Shown: positions 35,578 to 44,078, counted from the stretch's first letter. The stretch: 64,000 nucleotides of DNA from Nocardioides carbamazepini (GCF_024614185.1 NZ_JAHTLF010000016.1:434001-498000); one strand, 5' to 3'. Made by a program: numbers and translations. The notes: generated by a model not told the origin, from the sequence alone.

Positions 35578-36921
35578 ATGGAGGAGCTCAGCGCCACCCT
35601 GGCACAGCTGACCGCACGCTGGCGGGTGCCCGGTGCGGCGGTGGCCGTCGTCCATCGCGGCCGGATCATCGAAGCCTATGCAGGGCGGCAGTCGGCGGCT
35701 GGCCGGCTGGTCGATGCTGCTTCGGTGTTCGAGATCGGCTCGATCACCAAGTCCTTCACCGCCACGCTCATCATGCAGTTGGTCGACGAGGGCAAGGTGT
35801 CGCTCGACGCGCCGGTCCAGCACGTGCTGCCCGAGTTCGCGCTCGCCGACCCGCAGCTGGCGGCACGGGTGACCGTGCGCCATCTGCTGACTCATGCGCC
35901 CGGGTTCGACGGTGACGACTTCACGCACACCGGCGACGACGACGAGAGCCTGAGGCGGTATGTCGCCCGACTCGCCCTCGCCACATCGTTCGCTGAGCCG
36001 GGCACCCTCTTCTCCTACTGCAACGCGGGCATCTCCGTGCTCGGACGGATCGTGGAGGTCCTGCGCGGCGTGCCGTTCGATCGCGCGTTGGCGGCCCACC
36101 TCCTGGAGCCGCTCGGTCTGAGGGACGCCTATCCGGACCCGGCGGCCGCGCCAGCCGACCTGGTCGTGACCGGCCACCGTGAACCCGACGGCACCGCGGT
36201 ACAGGCAGGTGCGATCGTCCGCGGTCTCGCACCCTCGGGATCCAAGCTGACGATGACCGCCCGCGACCTCGCGACCTTCGGGATGCTGCACCTCGGCGGC
36301 GTCGCCGACTCCGACCAGTCAGTCCTGTCGCCCGCCGGGGTGGCGCAGATGCAGGCTCCGCAGTCGGTCGCGGTCCCCTTTCTCGGGCCGAAATGGGGGA
36401 GTAGCCGCGGTCTCGGGTGGGATCTGTACGACGTCGATGGCGTGTGCGTCGTCGGTCACAACGGGCACACCACGGGTCAGGTCGCAGCACTGCGCGTCGT
36501 ACCGGACCGAGAACTGGTGGTCGCCGTGCTCACCAACGGCGGCGCCTCCTACCGGCTCATCGACGCCGTGCTCGCCCATGTGCTCGGCGGCCTGGGCGGG
36601 CTACGAGTCCCCGATCCCATGGAGCTGCCGCAGGCGATCCCGGTCGACGCTTCCCCCTATGTCGGGACCTACGCGGGACGCGCTGTGCGGTGGACAGTGG
36701 AACCCGGTGCGGATGGCGAGCTCGGACTGTCGATCCACGATGTCGACGGCGCGGGGGATCCCGTCGGGGAAGGGGTTCGGACCGCGTTGAGGAAGCTGCG
36801 CGACCACACCTTCGTCGGTGTCGACGACGACTGTGGCATGTACCCGGTGTTCACGTTCCTGGTCGATGAAGCCGGGCGTGCGAGATTCCTGCACAACAGC
36901 CGCGCTTACCCGCGCCGCTGA
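35578..36921 (+). CDS. Class C beta-lactamase-fold serine hydrolase (D-aminopeptidase/esterase-like)
   Basis: A 447-residue penicillin-binding-like enzyme. It has SITKSFTA (S-x-x-K), YCNAG (Y-x-N) and HNGHTTGQ in the position of the KTG-like third motif. There is no signal peptide, so it is predicted cytoplasmic, unlike AmpC. A C-terminal ~110-residue beta-rich extension (YVGTYAGRAVRWTVEP...FTFLVDEAGRARFLHNS) matches the DUF3471-like lipocalin tail seen in D-aminopeptidase-type members. GGGAGA precedes ATG 35578. The context of racemase plus DmpA-type peptidase suggests hydrolysis of D-residue peptides or amides. Confidence 0.87.
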   Translation: MEELSATLAQLTARWRVPGAAVAVVHRGRIIEAYAGRQSAAGRLVDAASVFEIGSITKSFTATLIMQLVDEGKVSLDAPVQHVLPEFALADPQLAARVTVRHLLTHAPGFDGDDFTHTGDDDESLRRYVARLALATSFAEPGTLFSYCNAGISVLGRIVEVLRGVPFDRALAAHLLEPLGLRDAYPDPAAAPADLVVTGHREPDGTAVQAGAIVRGLAPSGSKLTMTARDLATFGMLHLGGVADSDQSVLSPAGVAQMQAPQSVAVPFLGPKWGSSRGLGWDLYDVDGVCVVGHNGHTTGQVAALRVVPDRELVVAVLTNGGASYRLIDAVLAHVLGGLGGLRVPDPMELPQAIPVDASPYVGTYAGRAVRWTVEPGADGELGLSIHDVDGAGDPVGEGVRTALRKLRDHTFVGVDDDCGMYPVFTFLVDEAGRARFLHNSRAYPRR

Positions 36922-37024
36922 AGCTGGCGCGATCGTCTCCCGGCGGAGTCGTTCTAGGACATCTGGACGAGCCGCGCCCGCCCAGTTCGTGATCGCGACC
37001 GAGGCCACGGCGGTGTCGGGTTCC

Positions 37025-37030
37025 TAGCCT
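37025..37030 (+). promoter_or_regulatory. Candidate leaderless -10 box of SDR gene
   Basis: TAGCCT in the context TTCCTAGCCT lies seven bases before GTG 37038, so the transcript probably begins at the start codon. The -35 is weak. Confidence 0.45.
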
Positions 37031-37037
37031 CCTTGGT

Positions 37038-37799
37038 GTGAACCACTCCGATGACCGCCCGTTGGCCGGTCGAGTCGCTGTTGTCACCGGTGGGGCCGGA
37101 GGGATCGGCCGCGCGGTGAGCGAGACACTCGCGGCCCGCGGAGCTACCGTCACCGTGCTGGATCGCGACGCCGAGCAGGCGCAGCAGGTCGCCGCCTCAA
37201 TCGGCGGCCGAGCACTCGCCGTCGACCTCACGGCCCCCGGGGCCGTCGCCGCGCTGGACCTCGACGCAGACATCCTCATCAACAACGCAGGTGTGCAGTA
37301 CGTCGCACCGGTCGAGGAGTTCCCACCGGAGACGTTCGCCCTGATCCTCCGCCTGATGCTCGAGGTTCCCTTTCAGCTGACGCGCGCAGTGCTACCAGGG
37401 ATGTACCGGCGCGGCTGGGGACGGATCGTGCACGTATCCTCCGTCCACGGTCATCGCGCGTCGGCCTACAAGTCGGCGTACGTCAGCGCCAAGCACGGCC
37501 TGGAGGGTCTGTCGAAGGTCATCGCCCTCGAAGCCGCCGGCAAGGGCGTCACGAGCAACACGGTGTGCCCGGGTTACGTCCGCACACCACTGGTCGAGAA
37601 CCAGATCCGGGCACAGGCCGAGGTCCACTCACTACCCGAGGACCGCGTCGTCGACGAGATCCTGCTCCAGCGGTCTGCGAGCAAGAGGCTCGTGGAGCCG
37701 GCCGAGGTGGCCGAGCTGGTCGCCTTCCTGTGCGGTCCGCACAGCGCGTCGATGACCGGCGGCTCCCATCTTCTCGATGGCGGCTGGACCGCCAGCTGA
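37038..37799 (+). CDS. SDR-family dehydrogenase (3-hydroxybutyrate dehydrogenase-like)
   Basis: A 253-residue short-chain dehydrogenase. It has TGGAGGIG, NNAGVQYVAPVEEFP, VSSVHGHRASAYKSAYVSAKHG (catalytic Ser, Tyr, Lys) and CPGYVRTPLVENQI, followed by a late LLQRSASKR. The NNAG(I/V)Q-x-V-x-P-x-E-x-F-P and PGYV-x-TPLVE-x-Q patterns are characteristic of D-3-hydroxybutyrate dehydrogenases. It would link 3-hydroxybutyrate and acetoacetate. GTG 37038 lacks a Shine-Dalgarno but has a -10 box seven bases upstream, so a leaderless transcript is likely. It is the last gene before the housekeeping block. Confidence 0.88.
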   Translation: MNHSDDRPLAGRVAVVTGGAGGIGRAVSETLAARGATVTVLDRDAEQAQQVAASIGGRALAVDLTAPGAVAALDLDADILINNAGVQYVAPVEEFPPETFALILRLMLEVPFQLTRAVLPGMYRRGWGRIVHVSSVHGHRASAYKSAYVSAKHGLEGLSKVIALEAAGKGVTSNTVCPGYVRTPLVENQIRAQAEVHSLPEDRVVDEILLQRSASKRLVEPAEVAELVAFLCGPHSASMTGGSHLLDGGWTAS

Positions 37800-38382
37800 C
37801 TTCGGAAGCACGCCATGTCCCAGGGCCTGCCTCGATGACCTGCCGGGCACTCGGCTCGCGTCGCTGCGGAGGCTCTGTCCTGAGTGCGGGCACGGAGTCG
37901 GCCACCACCAGAGCGAGGGCTGCTTCTATGGTCCCGAGGACGTTCGCGATCTCTCATCGCCGGTCTGCGTGTGCAAGCTCAACAAGCAGGAGATCGACCA
38001 CGGTGACGGACCAAGCGGCAACCTCGTGTGTGGATCTTCCAACGGATGACTTGATCGGGGTCCACTTACGGTCCAAATACCCCTTCCAAACTGTCCCAAC
38101 TGGTCCAGGCCGACCCGAGGTCGTCCACGTCGGCGATGCGCGCCGCGCAGCAGTCGGGAACGGGGCTGACGACGGATGGACGGGAGCGTCGAGGCCGGGT
38201 TGGGCCGATGGCAGGCTCTGGGTTGTGTGTCGGCCCGGTACGGCGAACCTGCAGGTCAGCGGCAAGATGGACGTCGGTTCGACTCGGCTGGGGCCGACCC
38301 CGTAGACTCCCGGTTTGGTGGTTCTGCCCCATGGTGAGGCGCGCCCTTCGGGCGGTCGGCACACTGGTGGCGGAGGCGTCGG
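37800..38382. other. Gene-free region between SDR gene and tRNA-Trp
   Basis: 583 bases without a supportable gene. Open frames exist on both strands but are unrelated to any family I recognise. The reverse-strand one near the tRNA is the usual artefact of reading tRNA-Trp backwards. The only signal I see is the promoter-like TAGACT near the right end. Decayed remnants of a gene cannot be excluded. Confidence 0.5.
38278..38308 (+). promoter_or_regulatory. Candidate promoter of tRNA-Trp/secE
   Basis: TTCGAC (38278-38283) and TAGACT (38303-38308) with 19-base spacing, about 75 bases before the tRNA. The -10 is good; the spacing is long. Confidence 0.35.
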
Positions 38383-38455
38383 AGGGCACTAGCTCAACTG
38401 GCAGAGCATCGGTCTCCAAAACCGAAGGTTGGGGGTTCAAGTCCCTCGTGCCCTG
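38383..38455 (+). tRNA. tRNA-Trp (CCA)
   Basis: A 73-base cloverleaf. The acceptor arms are AGGGCAC (38383-38389) and GTGCCCT (38448-38454), and the discriminator is G as expected for tRNA-Trp. The D-stem is GCTC/GAGC. The anticodon stem is TCGGT/ACCGA with loop CTCCAAA (anticodon CCA at 38416-38418). The T-stem is GGGGG/CCCTC with one G-U pair and loop TTCAAGT. The 3' CCA is not fully encoded (CAA follows). It sits directly upstream of secE, as in many actinobacteria. Confidence 0.97.
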
Positions 38456-38514
38456 CAAAGAGATGACGACCAGCCGGCCGGACGGTCGGCGCTGATGAAG
38501 AGAAGGTGAGCAGC

Positions 38515-38778
38515 GTGGCGGATGCTCCGGCAGTCCGTGGGGGCCGCAAGGACTCCTCGGGCGGCAAGCAGCCCGAGAACCGCACCGGCCTGGTGACCTT
38601 CTACCGGCAGGTGGTCGCGGAGCTCCGCAAGGTCGTGTACCCGACCCGGGAGCAGCTCGGCACCTACTTCGTCGTCGTCATCGTGTTCGTTCTCGTGATG
38701 ATCGCCCTCGTGTCCGTCCTGGACCTCGCGCTCGGCAAGCTCGCGTTCGAGGTCTTCACCGGCGCCGACGACATCTGA
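38515..38778 (+). CDS. secE: Preprotein translocase subunit SecE
   Basis: An 87-residue protein. A variable, charged N-terminus (about 30 residues) precedes the conserved amphipathic segment [23 protein letters not shown], and a single TM helix [23 protein letters not shown] follows. SecE clamps SecY in the membrane translocon. GTG 38515 is preferred because AGAAGG lies eight bases upstream; GTG 38506 (three residues longer) is possible. It lies between tRNA-Trp and nusG, the conserved order. Confidence 0.96.
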   Translation: MADAPAVRGGRKDSSGGKQPENRTGLVTFYRQVVAELRKVVYPTREQLGTYFVVVIVFVLVMIALVSVLDLALGKLAFEVFTGADDI

Positions 38779-38780
38779 GC

Positions 38781-38818
38781 CCGACGCGCCCGCGTCGGCT
38801 GACAACTGTTCGTTTTTT
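38781..38818 (+). terminator. Partial terminator/attenuator between secE and nusG
   Basis: CCGACGCG (38781-38788) pairs with CGCGTCGG (38791-38798), and a T6 run lies 15 bases beyond. GACAACTG is directly repeated at 38801-38808 and 38820-38827. It probably tunes read-through rather than ending transcription. Confidence 0.4.
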
Positions 38819-38839
38819 CGACAACTGATGGAGCAGCAC

Positions 38840-39730
38840 GTGTCCGAGCAGTACGACCCGGCCCAGGCTGACGAGGCGCTCGCCGAGGCGGCGCTCGACA
38901 CCGACGTCCCGGGCGTCGATGTCGCCGAGGACACCCCCGTCGAGGCCGAGGAGATCGACGTCGACGAGACCGCCGACCTCGAGAGTGCCGACGAGATCGC
39001 CGTCGTCGAGGACGACGCCGACTCCGATGAGGACGACTCCGACGACGCCGATTCTCCCGAGGCCGCCGACTCCGACGAGGAGGCGCCCGAGGCCGCCGCC
39101 GAGGACCCGCTCGAGGCGTTCCGCCGCGAGCTGTGGGCCAAGCCCGGCGACTGGTTCGTGGTGCACACCTACTCCGGCATGGAGAACCGGGTGAAGCAGA
39201 ACCTCGAGAACCGGATCCACTCCCTCAACATGGAGGACTACATCCACGAGATCGTGGTCCCCACCGAGGAGGTCGCCGAGATCAAGAACGGCCAGCGCAA
39301 GATGGTCAAGCGCACCGTTCTTCCCGGCTACGTCCTGGTCCGGATGGACCTGACCGACGAGTCCTGGGCCGCCGTGCGGCACACGCCGTCGGTCACCGGC
39401 TTCGTGGGCCACAGTCACCAGCCGGTGCCGCTGAGCATGGACGAGGTCGAGAAGATGCTCGCCCCGGCCGTCGTCACCGCGGCTGCCGCCGAGGCGGAGG
39501 CCGCCGCGGCGGCGAGCGGTGGCACCGCGGCCACGCCCGCCAAGAAGCCGATCGAGGTCGCCGACTTCGACGTCAACGACTCGGTCCTCATCGTCGACGG
39601 TGCGTTCGCCACCCTGCACGCGACGATCACCGAGATCAACGCCGAGGCCCAGCGGGTCAAGGCGCTCGTCGAGATCTTCGGCCGCGAGACCCCGGTCGAG
39701 CTGTCGTTCTCGCAGATCCAGCGGGTCTGA
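38840..39730 (+). CDS. nusG: Transcription termination/antitermination factor NusG
   Basis: A 296-residue NusG. After an unusually acidic N-terminal extension of about 90 residues (strings of Asp/Glu/Ala), the NGN domain begins at [19 protein letters not shown] and includes [14 protein letters not shown] and [11 protein letters not shown]. The KOW domain is [15 protein letters not shown] and on to [17 protein letters not shown]. An Ala-rich insertion ([15 protein letters not shown]) lies between NGN and KOW. NusG binds RNA polymerase and couples it to Rho or ribosomes. GTG 38840 has GGAG six bases upstream; ATG 38828 has no site. Confidence 0.96.
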   Translation: MSEQYDPAQADEALAEAALDTDVPGVDVAEDTPVEAEEIDVDETADLESADEIAVVEDDADSDEDDSDDADSPEAADSDEEAPEAAAEDPLEAFRRELWAKPGDWFVVHTYSGMENRVKQNLENRIHSLNMEDYIHEIVVPTEEVAEIKNGQRKMVKRTVLPGYVLVRMDLTDESWAAVRHTPSVTGFVGHSHQPVPLSMDEVEKMLAPAVVTAAAAEAEAAAAASGGTAATPAKKPIEVADFDVNDSVLIVDGAFATLHATITEINAEAQRVKALVEIFGRETPVELSFSQIQRV

Positions 39731-39775
39731 ATTTCGCCGTCCGCGTCTCGGCGCGGAAGAATGTCTGGGTTGCCT

Positions 39776-39835
39776 GGGCCATGGTTGCTCCACGGCCCGG
39801 TGACGCAGGTGGCAGAGGCGCACGACGTACGCCTC
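39776..39835 (+). promoter_or_regulatory. Hairpins in rplK upstream leader
   Basis: GGGCCATGG/CCACGGCCC (39776-39784 with 39790-39798, one mismatch) and GAGGCG/CGCCTC (39815-39820 with 39830-39835) lie in the 136-base leader before rplK. In many bacteria L1 represses its own operon through such a leader; whether this one does is inference. Confidence 0.35.
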
Positions 39836-39866
39836 GTCATGACCACGAGAAGAAAGAGATAGAGGA

Positions 39867-40298
39867 ATGCCTCCCAAGAAGAAGATCGCCGCACTGGTCA
39901 AGGTGCAGTTGCAGGCCGGCTCGGCCACCCCGGCTCCGCCGGTCGGTACCGCGCTCGGTCCGCACGGCGTCAACATCATGGACTTCTGCAAGGCGTACAA
40001 CGCCCAGACCGAGTCCATGCGCGGCAACGTCATCCCCGTCGAGATCACCATCTACGAGGACCGGTCGTTCGACTTCATCACGAAGACGCCGCCGGCCGCG
40101 GAGCTGATCAAGAAGGCCGCCGGCCTCAAGAAGGGCTCGGGCGTCCCGCACAAGGAGAAGGTCGGCAAGCTGACCAAGGACCAGGTGCGCGAGATCGCGA
40201 CGACGAAGCTCCCCGACCTCAACGCCAACGACATCGACGCCGCGATGAAGATCGTGGAGGGTACCGCTCGCTCCATGGGCGTCACCGTCGAGGCCTGA
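39867..40298 (+). CDS. rplK: 50S ribosomal protein L11
   Basis: 143 residues. N-terminal [21 protein letters not shown], the [22 protein letters not shown] block and the C-terminal RNA-binding domain [22 protein letters not shown] are all intact. L11 binds the GTPase-associated region of 23S rRNA and is involved in the stringent response and thiopeptide sensitivity. It is followed 62 bases later by rplA. Confidence 0.98.
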   Translation: MPPKKKIAALVKVQLQAGSATPAPPVGTALGPHGVNIMDFCKAYNAQTESMRGNVIPVEITIYEDRSFDFITKTPPAAELIKKAAGLKKGSGVPHKEKVGKLTKDQVREIATTKLPDLNANDIDAAMKIVEGTARSMGVTVEA

Positions 40299-40360
40299 AC
40301 AACTGTGGAAGGGCCGCGCTGGCCCGCTGACCACACCTCCTCTTCAAGTTAGGAACCACC

Positions 40361-41074
40361 ATGCAGCGCAGCAAGACCTACCGCGCGGCTGCGGAGACGT
40401 TCGACAAGAACGAGCTCTACGCGCCGCTGGCCGCGATCAAGATCGCCAAGGCCGCCAGCAAGAAGAAGTTCGACGAGACCCTCGACGTCGTCATGCGCCT
40501 GGGTGTCGACCCGCGCAAGGCCGACCAGATGGTCCGCGGCACCGTCAACCTGCCCCACGGCACCGGCAAGACCGCCCGCGTCCTCGTGTTCGCGAACGGT
40601 GACAAGGCCGACGCCGCCCGCGAGGCCGGCGCCGACTTCGTCGGCAGCGACGAGCTGATCGACAAGGTCGCCGGCGGCTGGACCGACTTCGACGCCGTGG
40701 TCGCCACCCCGGACCTGATGGGCAAGGTCGGCCGCCTCGGTCGCGTGCTCGGTCCCCGTGGCCTCATGCCCAACCCGAAGGTCGGCACCGTGACGCCGGA
40801 CCCGGCCAAGGCCGTCTCCGACATCAAGGGCGGCAAGATCGAGTTCCGCGTCGACCGCCACGCCAACCTCCACTTCATCGTGGGCAAGGCGTCCTTCTCG
40901 GAGCAGCAGCTCGTCGAGAACTACGCCGCCGCCCTCGAGGAGGTGCTGCGGCTCAAGCCGTCCAGCTCCAAGGGCCGCTACCTGAAGAAGATCACCGTCT
41001 CCACGACCATGGGCCCCGGCGTCCAGGTCGACCCCAACCGCATCAAGAACGTCACGGTCGAGGACGAGGCCTGA
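40361..41074 (+). CDS. rplA: 50S ribosomal protein L1
   Basis: 237 residues with the L1 signature blocks. [32 protein letters not shown] and [25 protein letters not shown] are in the conserved positions. L1 forms the mobile stalk near the E-site and is the usual autogenous repressor of rplKA. It ends just before a strong terminator, so the ribosomal unit rplK-rplA is closed here. Confidence 0.98.
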   Translation: MQRSKTYRAAAETFDKNELYAPLAAIKIAKAASKKKFDETLDVVMRLGVDPRKADQMVRGTVNLPHGTGKTARVLVFANGDKADAAREAGADFVGSDELIDKVAGGWTDFDAVVATPDLMGKVGRLGRVLGPRGLMPNPKVGTVTPDPAKAVSDIKGGKIEFRVDRHANLHFIVGKASFSEQQLVENYAAALEEVLRLKPSSSKGRYLKKITVSTTMGPGVQVDPNRIKNVTVEDEA

Positions 41075-41092
41075 TCCAGGCATCCAGCAGTA

Positions 41093-41130
41093 CGACGCCC
41101 GCCGGCCCCGCAAGGGGACGGCGGGCGTCG
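41093..41130 (+). terminator. Strong stem-loop terminator after rplA
   Basis: A perfect 12-bp outer stem (41093-41104 with 41119-41130) plus an inner CCCC-GCAA-GGGG stem with a GNRA-type loop, 19 bases after the rplA stop. It has no U-tract. Confidence 0.75.
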
Positions 41131-41147
41131 CGCATCTCCCCGCCTCC

Positions 41148-41153
41148 TAGGGT
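41148..41153 (+). promoter_or_regulatory. Leaderless -10 box of lipoprotein gene
   Basis: TAGGGT six bases before GTG 41160. No Shine-Dalgarno is present, so transcription probably starts at the G of GTG. Confidence 0.45.
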
Positions 41154-41159
41154 GGCGGC

Positions 41160-41831
41160 GTGAGGACACTTCTCGGGGCGGTGGTCGTCGCGCTGGCGCT
41201 CGCGGGATGCAGTGACGACCCGGAGTCGACGCCGCCGGAGCCGGCCGAGCCGGCGGGCACCACGGCCCCGCCGGGCCTCGAGGAGGTCCCGCCGGGCTAC
41301 GACGAGAGCCCCGACGGGTCCCTGCCGCCGGCGGACGACGAGCTCGACGGCGCCGCCCTGACCGCCGTCCTGCGCACCCGGTCCTCGGTGCGCGCGGACG
41401 GCCACTGCGCTCCGGACCAGGTCGCCGTCACGTTGGAGGGCCTCGACTCCAGCCTGGGGCACCGGTACTCCCGCATCGTCGTGCGCAACAGCTCGAAGGA
41501 GACCTGCGTCGTCGAGGGCGTGCCCGGCATCGGCGTGCGGGGCCGGTGGGGGTCGACCTTCGTGCCCGAGGTCGAGCACAGCGACCGCTCCATCAATGGC
41601 GACCCCGTCTCCTCGGCGTCGATCCGCCTCGCGCCGGGGGAGCGGGCAGCGAGCGATCTCGAGTGGACCGGCGACCTCGCCGGCGCCGAGGCCGAGCCCG
41701 CCTCGCTGGTCGTCGTACAGCTGGCGTCGGGCCAGCTGCCCGCGGCGGTCCCGGCGCGGGTGGGCACCGAGATCCTCGACATCGGACAGTTCACGACGAT
41801 CCGGCTGACGCCGTTCGTGCCTGCTTCTTGA
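41160..41831 (+). CDS. DUF4232-like secreted lipoprotein
   Basis: A 223-residue exported protein. The signal peptide MRTLLGAVVVALALAGC has a clear lipobox (LAGC), followed by a Pro/Glu-rich linker of about 45 residues. The beta-sandwich-like domain is VAVTLEGLDSSLGHRYSRIVVRNSSKETCVVEGVPGIGV and ends in the strand ILDIGQFTTIRLTPF. The 'NxS...C-x-x-x-G-x-P' pattern matches DUF4232 proteins of actinobacteria, of unknown function. It is likely transcribed leaderlessly from TAGGGT six bases upstream. It converges on the aminotransferase gene, with a 19-base gap. Confidence 0.75.
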   Translation: MRTLLGAVVVALALAGCSDDPESTPPEPAEPAGTTAPPGLEEVPPGYDESPDGSLPPADDELDGAALTAVLRTRSSVRADGHCAPDQVAVTLEGLDSSLGHRYSRIVVRNSSKETCVVEGVPGIGVRGRWGSTFVPEVEHSDRSINGDPVSSASIRLAPGERAASDLEWTGDLAGAEAEPASLVVVQLASGQLPAAVPARVGTEILDIGQFTTIRLTPFVPAS

Positions 41832-41850
41832 CCGTTGCGCCCGCCCGACC

Positions 41851-43134
41851 TCAGGCGGTGAGCTTCTCCAGCGCGGCGAGCTCGACACACACCGCGACCC
41901 CCGCCATGGCGGCCTCCACCTCGGCGAGCACCGGGAAGGAGGGGGCGAGACGGACGTTGCGGTCGTGGGGGTCGTTGCCGTGCGGGAACGCCGAGCCCGC
42001 GGCGGTCAGCACGATGCCGGCCTCCTTGGCGAGCTGGACCACGCGCGACGCCGTACCGTCGAGGACGTCGAGGTTCACGAAGTAGCCGCCGGTCGGCACC
42101 GTCCACTCGGCGATGCCGAGGCCGGAGAGTCGCGTCGAGAGGGCCTCCTCGACCGCCGCGAACTTCGGGGCGAGCAGAGCACGGTGCTTGCGCATGTGCG
42201 CGCGCACGCCGTCGGCGTCCTTGAAGAACTCCACGTGGCGCAGGTGGTTGACCTTGTCGGGGCCGATGGCCGCGAAGTTGAGGCGCTGCAGGTACCACGC
42301 CTTGTTCTCCGGCGAGGCGGCCAGCGCGGCGACGCCGGCGCCGGCGAAGGTGATCTTGGAGGTCGAGGCGAAGATGATCGGCCGGTTCGGGTGACCGGAG
42401 GCGGCGGCGAGCCCGAGCGCGTCGGCGCTCTTGGTCTCCTCCTCCGTCAGGTGGTGCACGGCGTAGGCGTTGTCCCACAGGATCCGGAAGTCCGGCGCCG
42501 CGGTCGGCATCGCCATCAGCTCGGCGGCGACCTCGGCGGAGCAGACCGCGCCGGTCGGGTTGGAGTACGTCGGCACGATCCACATGCCCTTGACGCTCGG
42601 GTCGTCGGCGACGAGCGCGCGGACCGCGACCGGGTCCGGGCCGTCGGGGGTCATCGGGACGGTGAGCATCTCGATGCCGAGCTCGGCGAGCATCGTGAAG
42701 TGGCGGTCGTAGCCGGGCACCGCGCAGATGAACCTCACGACCGGCTCCTGGCTCCACGGTCGCGGCGAGTCCGGGCCGCCCTTGAGCAGCAGCGCGGTGA
42801 GCACCTGGTGCATCATCGTCAGGCTCGAGTTGCCGCCGGCCACGACGCTCGCGACGTCGACGGAGAGCAGGTCGGCGAAGATCTCCCGCATCTCCGTCAG
42901 GCCCTCGAGACCGCCGTAGTTGCGGACGTCGGCGCCGGACCGGTCGCGGTACGTCGACGGCAGGCTCAGCAGGTCGTTGGCGAGGTCGAGCTGGTCGGCG
43001 CCGGGCTTGCCGCGGGTCAGATCGAGCGCGAGACCGCGAGCCTTCAGCTCGTCGTAGGCGGCACGCGCGGTCGTCAGGCGCGCGGCGAGGTCGTCGGCGG
43101 ACAGGGCGGACAGCGGCGGGACGGAGGAGGACAT
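41851..43134 (-). CDS. PLP-dependent aminotransferase class I/II (MocR-type aminotransferase subfamily)
   Basis: A 427-residue fold-type I aminotransferase without a DNA-binding domain. The N-terminal LDLTRGKPGADQLDLANDLL is characteristic of the aspartate aminotransferase Ic/'Aminotran_MocR' group. Further motifs are NYGGLEGLTEMREIF, VPTYSNPTGAVCS and ILWDNAYAVHHL (Asp/Tyr contacting PLP). FASTSKITFAGAGVA contains the PLP-binding Lys, and RLAPSFP holds the substrate-binding Arg. It likely uses Asp or another L-amino acid. ATG 43134 is preferred: CACGAT lies seven bases upstream as a leaderless -10. ATG 43143 is an alternative. Confidence 0.9.
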   Translation of the reverse strand: MSSSVPPLSALSADDLAARLTTARAAYDELKARGLALDLTRGKPGADQLDLANDLLSLPSTYRDRSGADVRNYGGLEGLTEMREIFADLLSVDVASVVAGGNSSLTMMHQVLTALLLKGGPDSPRPWSQEPVVRFICAVPGYDRHFTMLAELGIEMLTVPMTPDGPDPVAVRALVADDPSVKGMWIVPTYSNPTGAVCSAEVAAELMAMPTAAPDFRILWDNAYAVHHLTEEETKSADALGLAAASGHPNRPIIFASTSKITFAGAGVAALAASPENKAWYLQRLNFAAIGPDKVNHLRHVEFFKDADGVRAHMRKHRALLAPKFAAVEEALSTRLSGLGIAEWTVPTGGYFVNLDVLDGTASRVVQLAKEAGIVLTAAGSAFPHGNDPHDRNVRLAPSFPVLAEVEAAMAGVAVCVELAALEKLTA

Positions 43135-43190
43135 GAGGACCATCGTGCCAAGTCCGGGTCCCACTCCGCCCGCCGGTGTCCGGCGTACGG

Positions 43191-43940
43191 TCAGGGTGTC
43201 GACGGTGAGGCCGCGATCGCCGCGAACTTCACGTCCGTGAACTTCGAGTAGTAGCTGTCCACGCACCAGATCCCGATCGTCACGGGACCCGCGGGGACCG
43301 TCACCGTGTCGATCATCGGCGTGTAGTCGTTCCAGCCGCCCGCGAGGTTGCCGGCGTTCCGGGCGACGCTGACGATGGGTTGGTTGGTGCCGTTCACCCG
43401 GTAGCCGCAGTGGCCGGTCGCCTGGTACTGGTTGTCGGTGCGGTGCGAGATGCCCACCTGCCCGATCAGCACCAGCCGGCCGGCGGCCGGCATGGTGATG
43501 GTCGTCTCGACGCACTTCTCGAATGTCGTGGTGGTGGCCGGCGTGCAGCCACCGACCGGAGAGGACCAGGCGAGCCCCCCGAGCTGCGAGGTCCGGGCTG
43601 ACGGGACGATGCCCAGCGACCCCTCCGCGATGTCGGCGCCGGTGAGCGAGTCGTCGACGACCTTGCCGCTGTCGACGGCGTTGGGGGCGATCCGGGTGCG
43701 GTCGACGGCATTGGGCGCGATCCGGCTCCCTTCGACCGCGTTCGGGGCGATCCGGCTGCCGTCGACGCCATTGGGCGCGAGATCCTTGGTCTTGACCTGG
43801 CCGTTCTTGATCGACGAGCTCACCACGCTGTTCTTCGCTGCGACGGCGTAGGCCGTGCCCGAGACGGCGATGGTGAGCGCCAGGATCGCGATGGCCTGGG
43901 AGGCGATACCGCGCCCGAGCGACCGGATGATCCGCATCAT
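43191..43940 (-). CDS. Secreted protein with APNAV-type decapeptide repeats
   Basis: A 249-residue protein. An N-terminal hydrophobic segment (IASQAIAILALTIAVSGTAYAVA) acts as a signal peptide or anchor. Residues ~40-90 contain tandem repeats of about ten residues, each with (G/R)SRIAPNAV-like sequence, encoded by imperfect 30-bp DNA repeats around 43680-43785. The C-terminal ~130-residue beta-rich domain has three Cys in the visible core (GGCTPATTTT, KCVETTITMP, HCGYRVNG). Proteins of this layout are common in actinomycetes but have no known function. A well-formed promoter lies upstream (44023-43995). Confidence 0.8.
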   Translation of the reverse strand: MMRIIRSLGRGIASQAIAILALTIAVSGTAYAVAAKNSVVSSSIKNGQVKTKDLAPNGVDGSRIAPNAVEGSRIAPNAVDRTRIAPNAVDSGKVVDDSLTGADIAEGSLGIVPSARTSQLGGLAWSSPVGGCTPATTTTFEKCVETTITMPAAGRLVLIGQVGISHRTDNQYQATGHCGYRVNGTNQPIVSVARNAGNLAGGWNDYTPMIDTVTVPAGPVTIGIWCVDSYYSKFTDVKFAAIAASPSTP

Positions 43941-43994
43941 GGTGAATCCCTTCGTGGTGGTCCCGTCCGCGCCGTCCGGAGGGCGGCCACGCTG

Positions 43995-44023
43995 ACGCTA
44001 GGAACCGCCGGTCGTCGCCTCAA
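43995..44023 (-). promoter_or_regulatory. Sigma-70-type promoter of the secreted repeat protein
   Basis: On the reverse strand, -35 TTGAGG (44018-44023), 17-base spacer and -10 TAGCGT (43995-44000), in the TTCCTAGCGT context seen elsewhere in the window. Confidence 0.6.
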
Positions 44024-44024
44024 T

Positions 44025-44037
44025 CGTGGAAACCACG
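44025..44037 (-). terminator. Small hairpin after LuxR-family gene
   Basis: CGTGG-AAA-CCACG (44025-44037), 42 bases beyond the stop of the LuxR-family gene. It is only a 5-bp stem; a weak candidate. Confidence 0.25.
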
Positions 44038-44078
44038 CAGGATCAACGAGGCCTCGACGAGGGAGCGATGCGCACCGG

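Noticed and set aside
37565..38305. 246-codon forward frame across the SDR end and the gap before tRNA-Trp
   Set aside because: It overlaps the SDR gene in another frame, has no ribosome site and no recognisable motif.
38383..38455. tRNA-Trp as attachment site of the accessory locus
   Set aside because: The accessory genes lie on the 5' side of the tRNA, no integrase is visible, and I find no repeated tRNA 3' end. Integration at the 3' end would place an island on the secE side.
38066..38458. Reverse-strand open frame starting MQGTRDLNPQPSVLETDALP
   Set aside because: This is the well-known spurious translation of the antisense strand of tRNA-Trp, which lies at 38383-38455.
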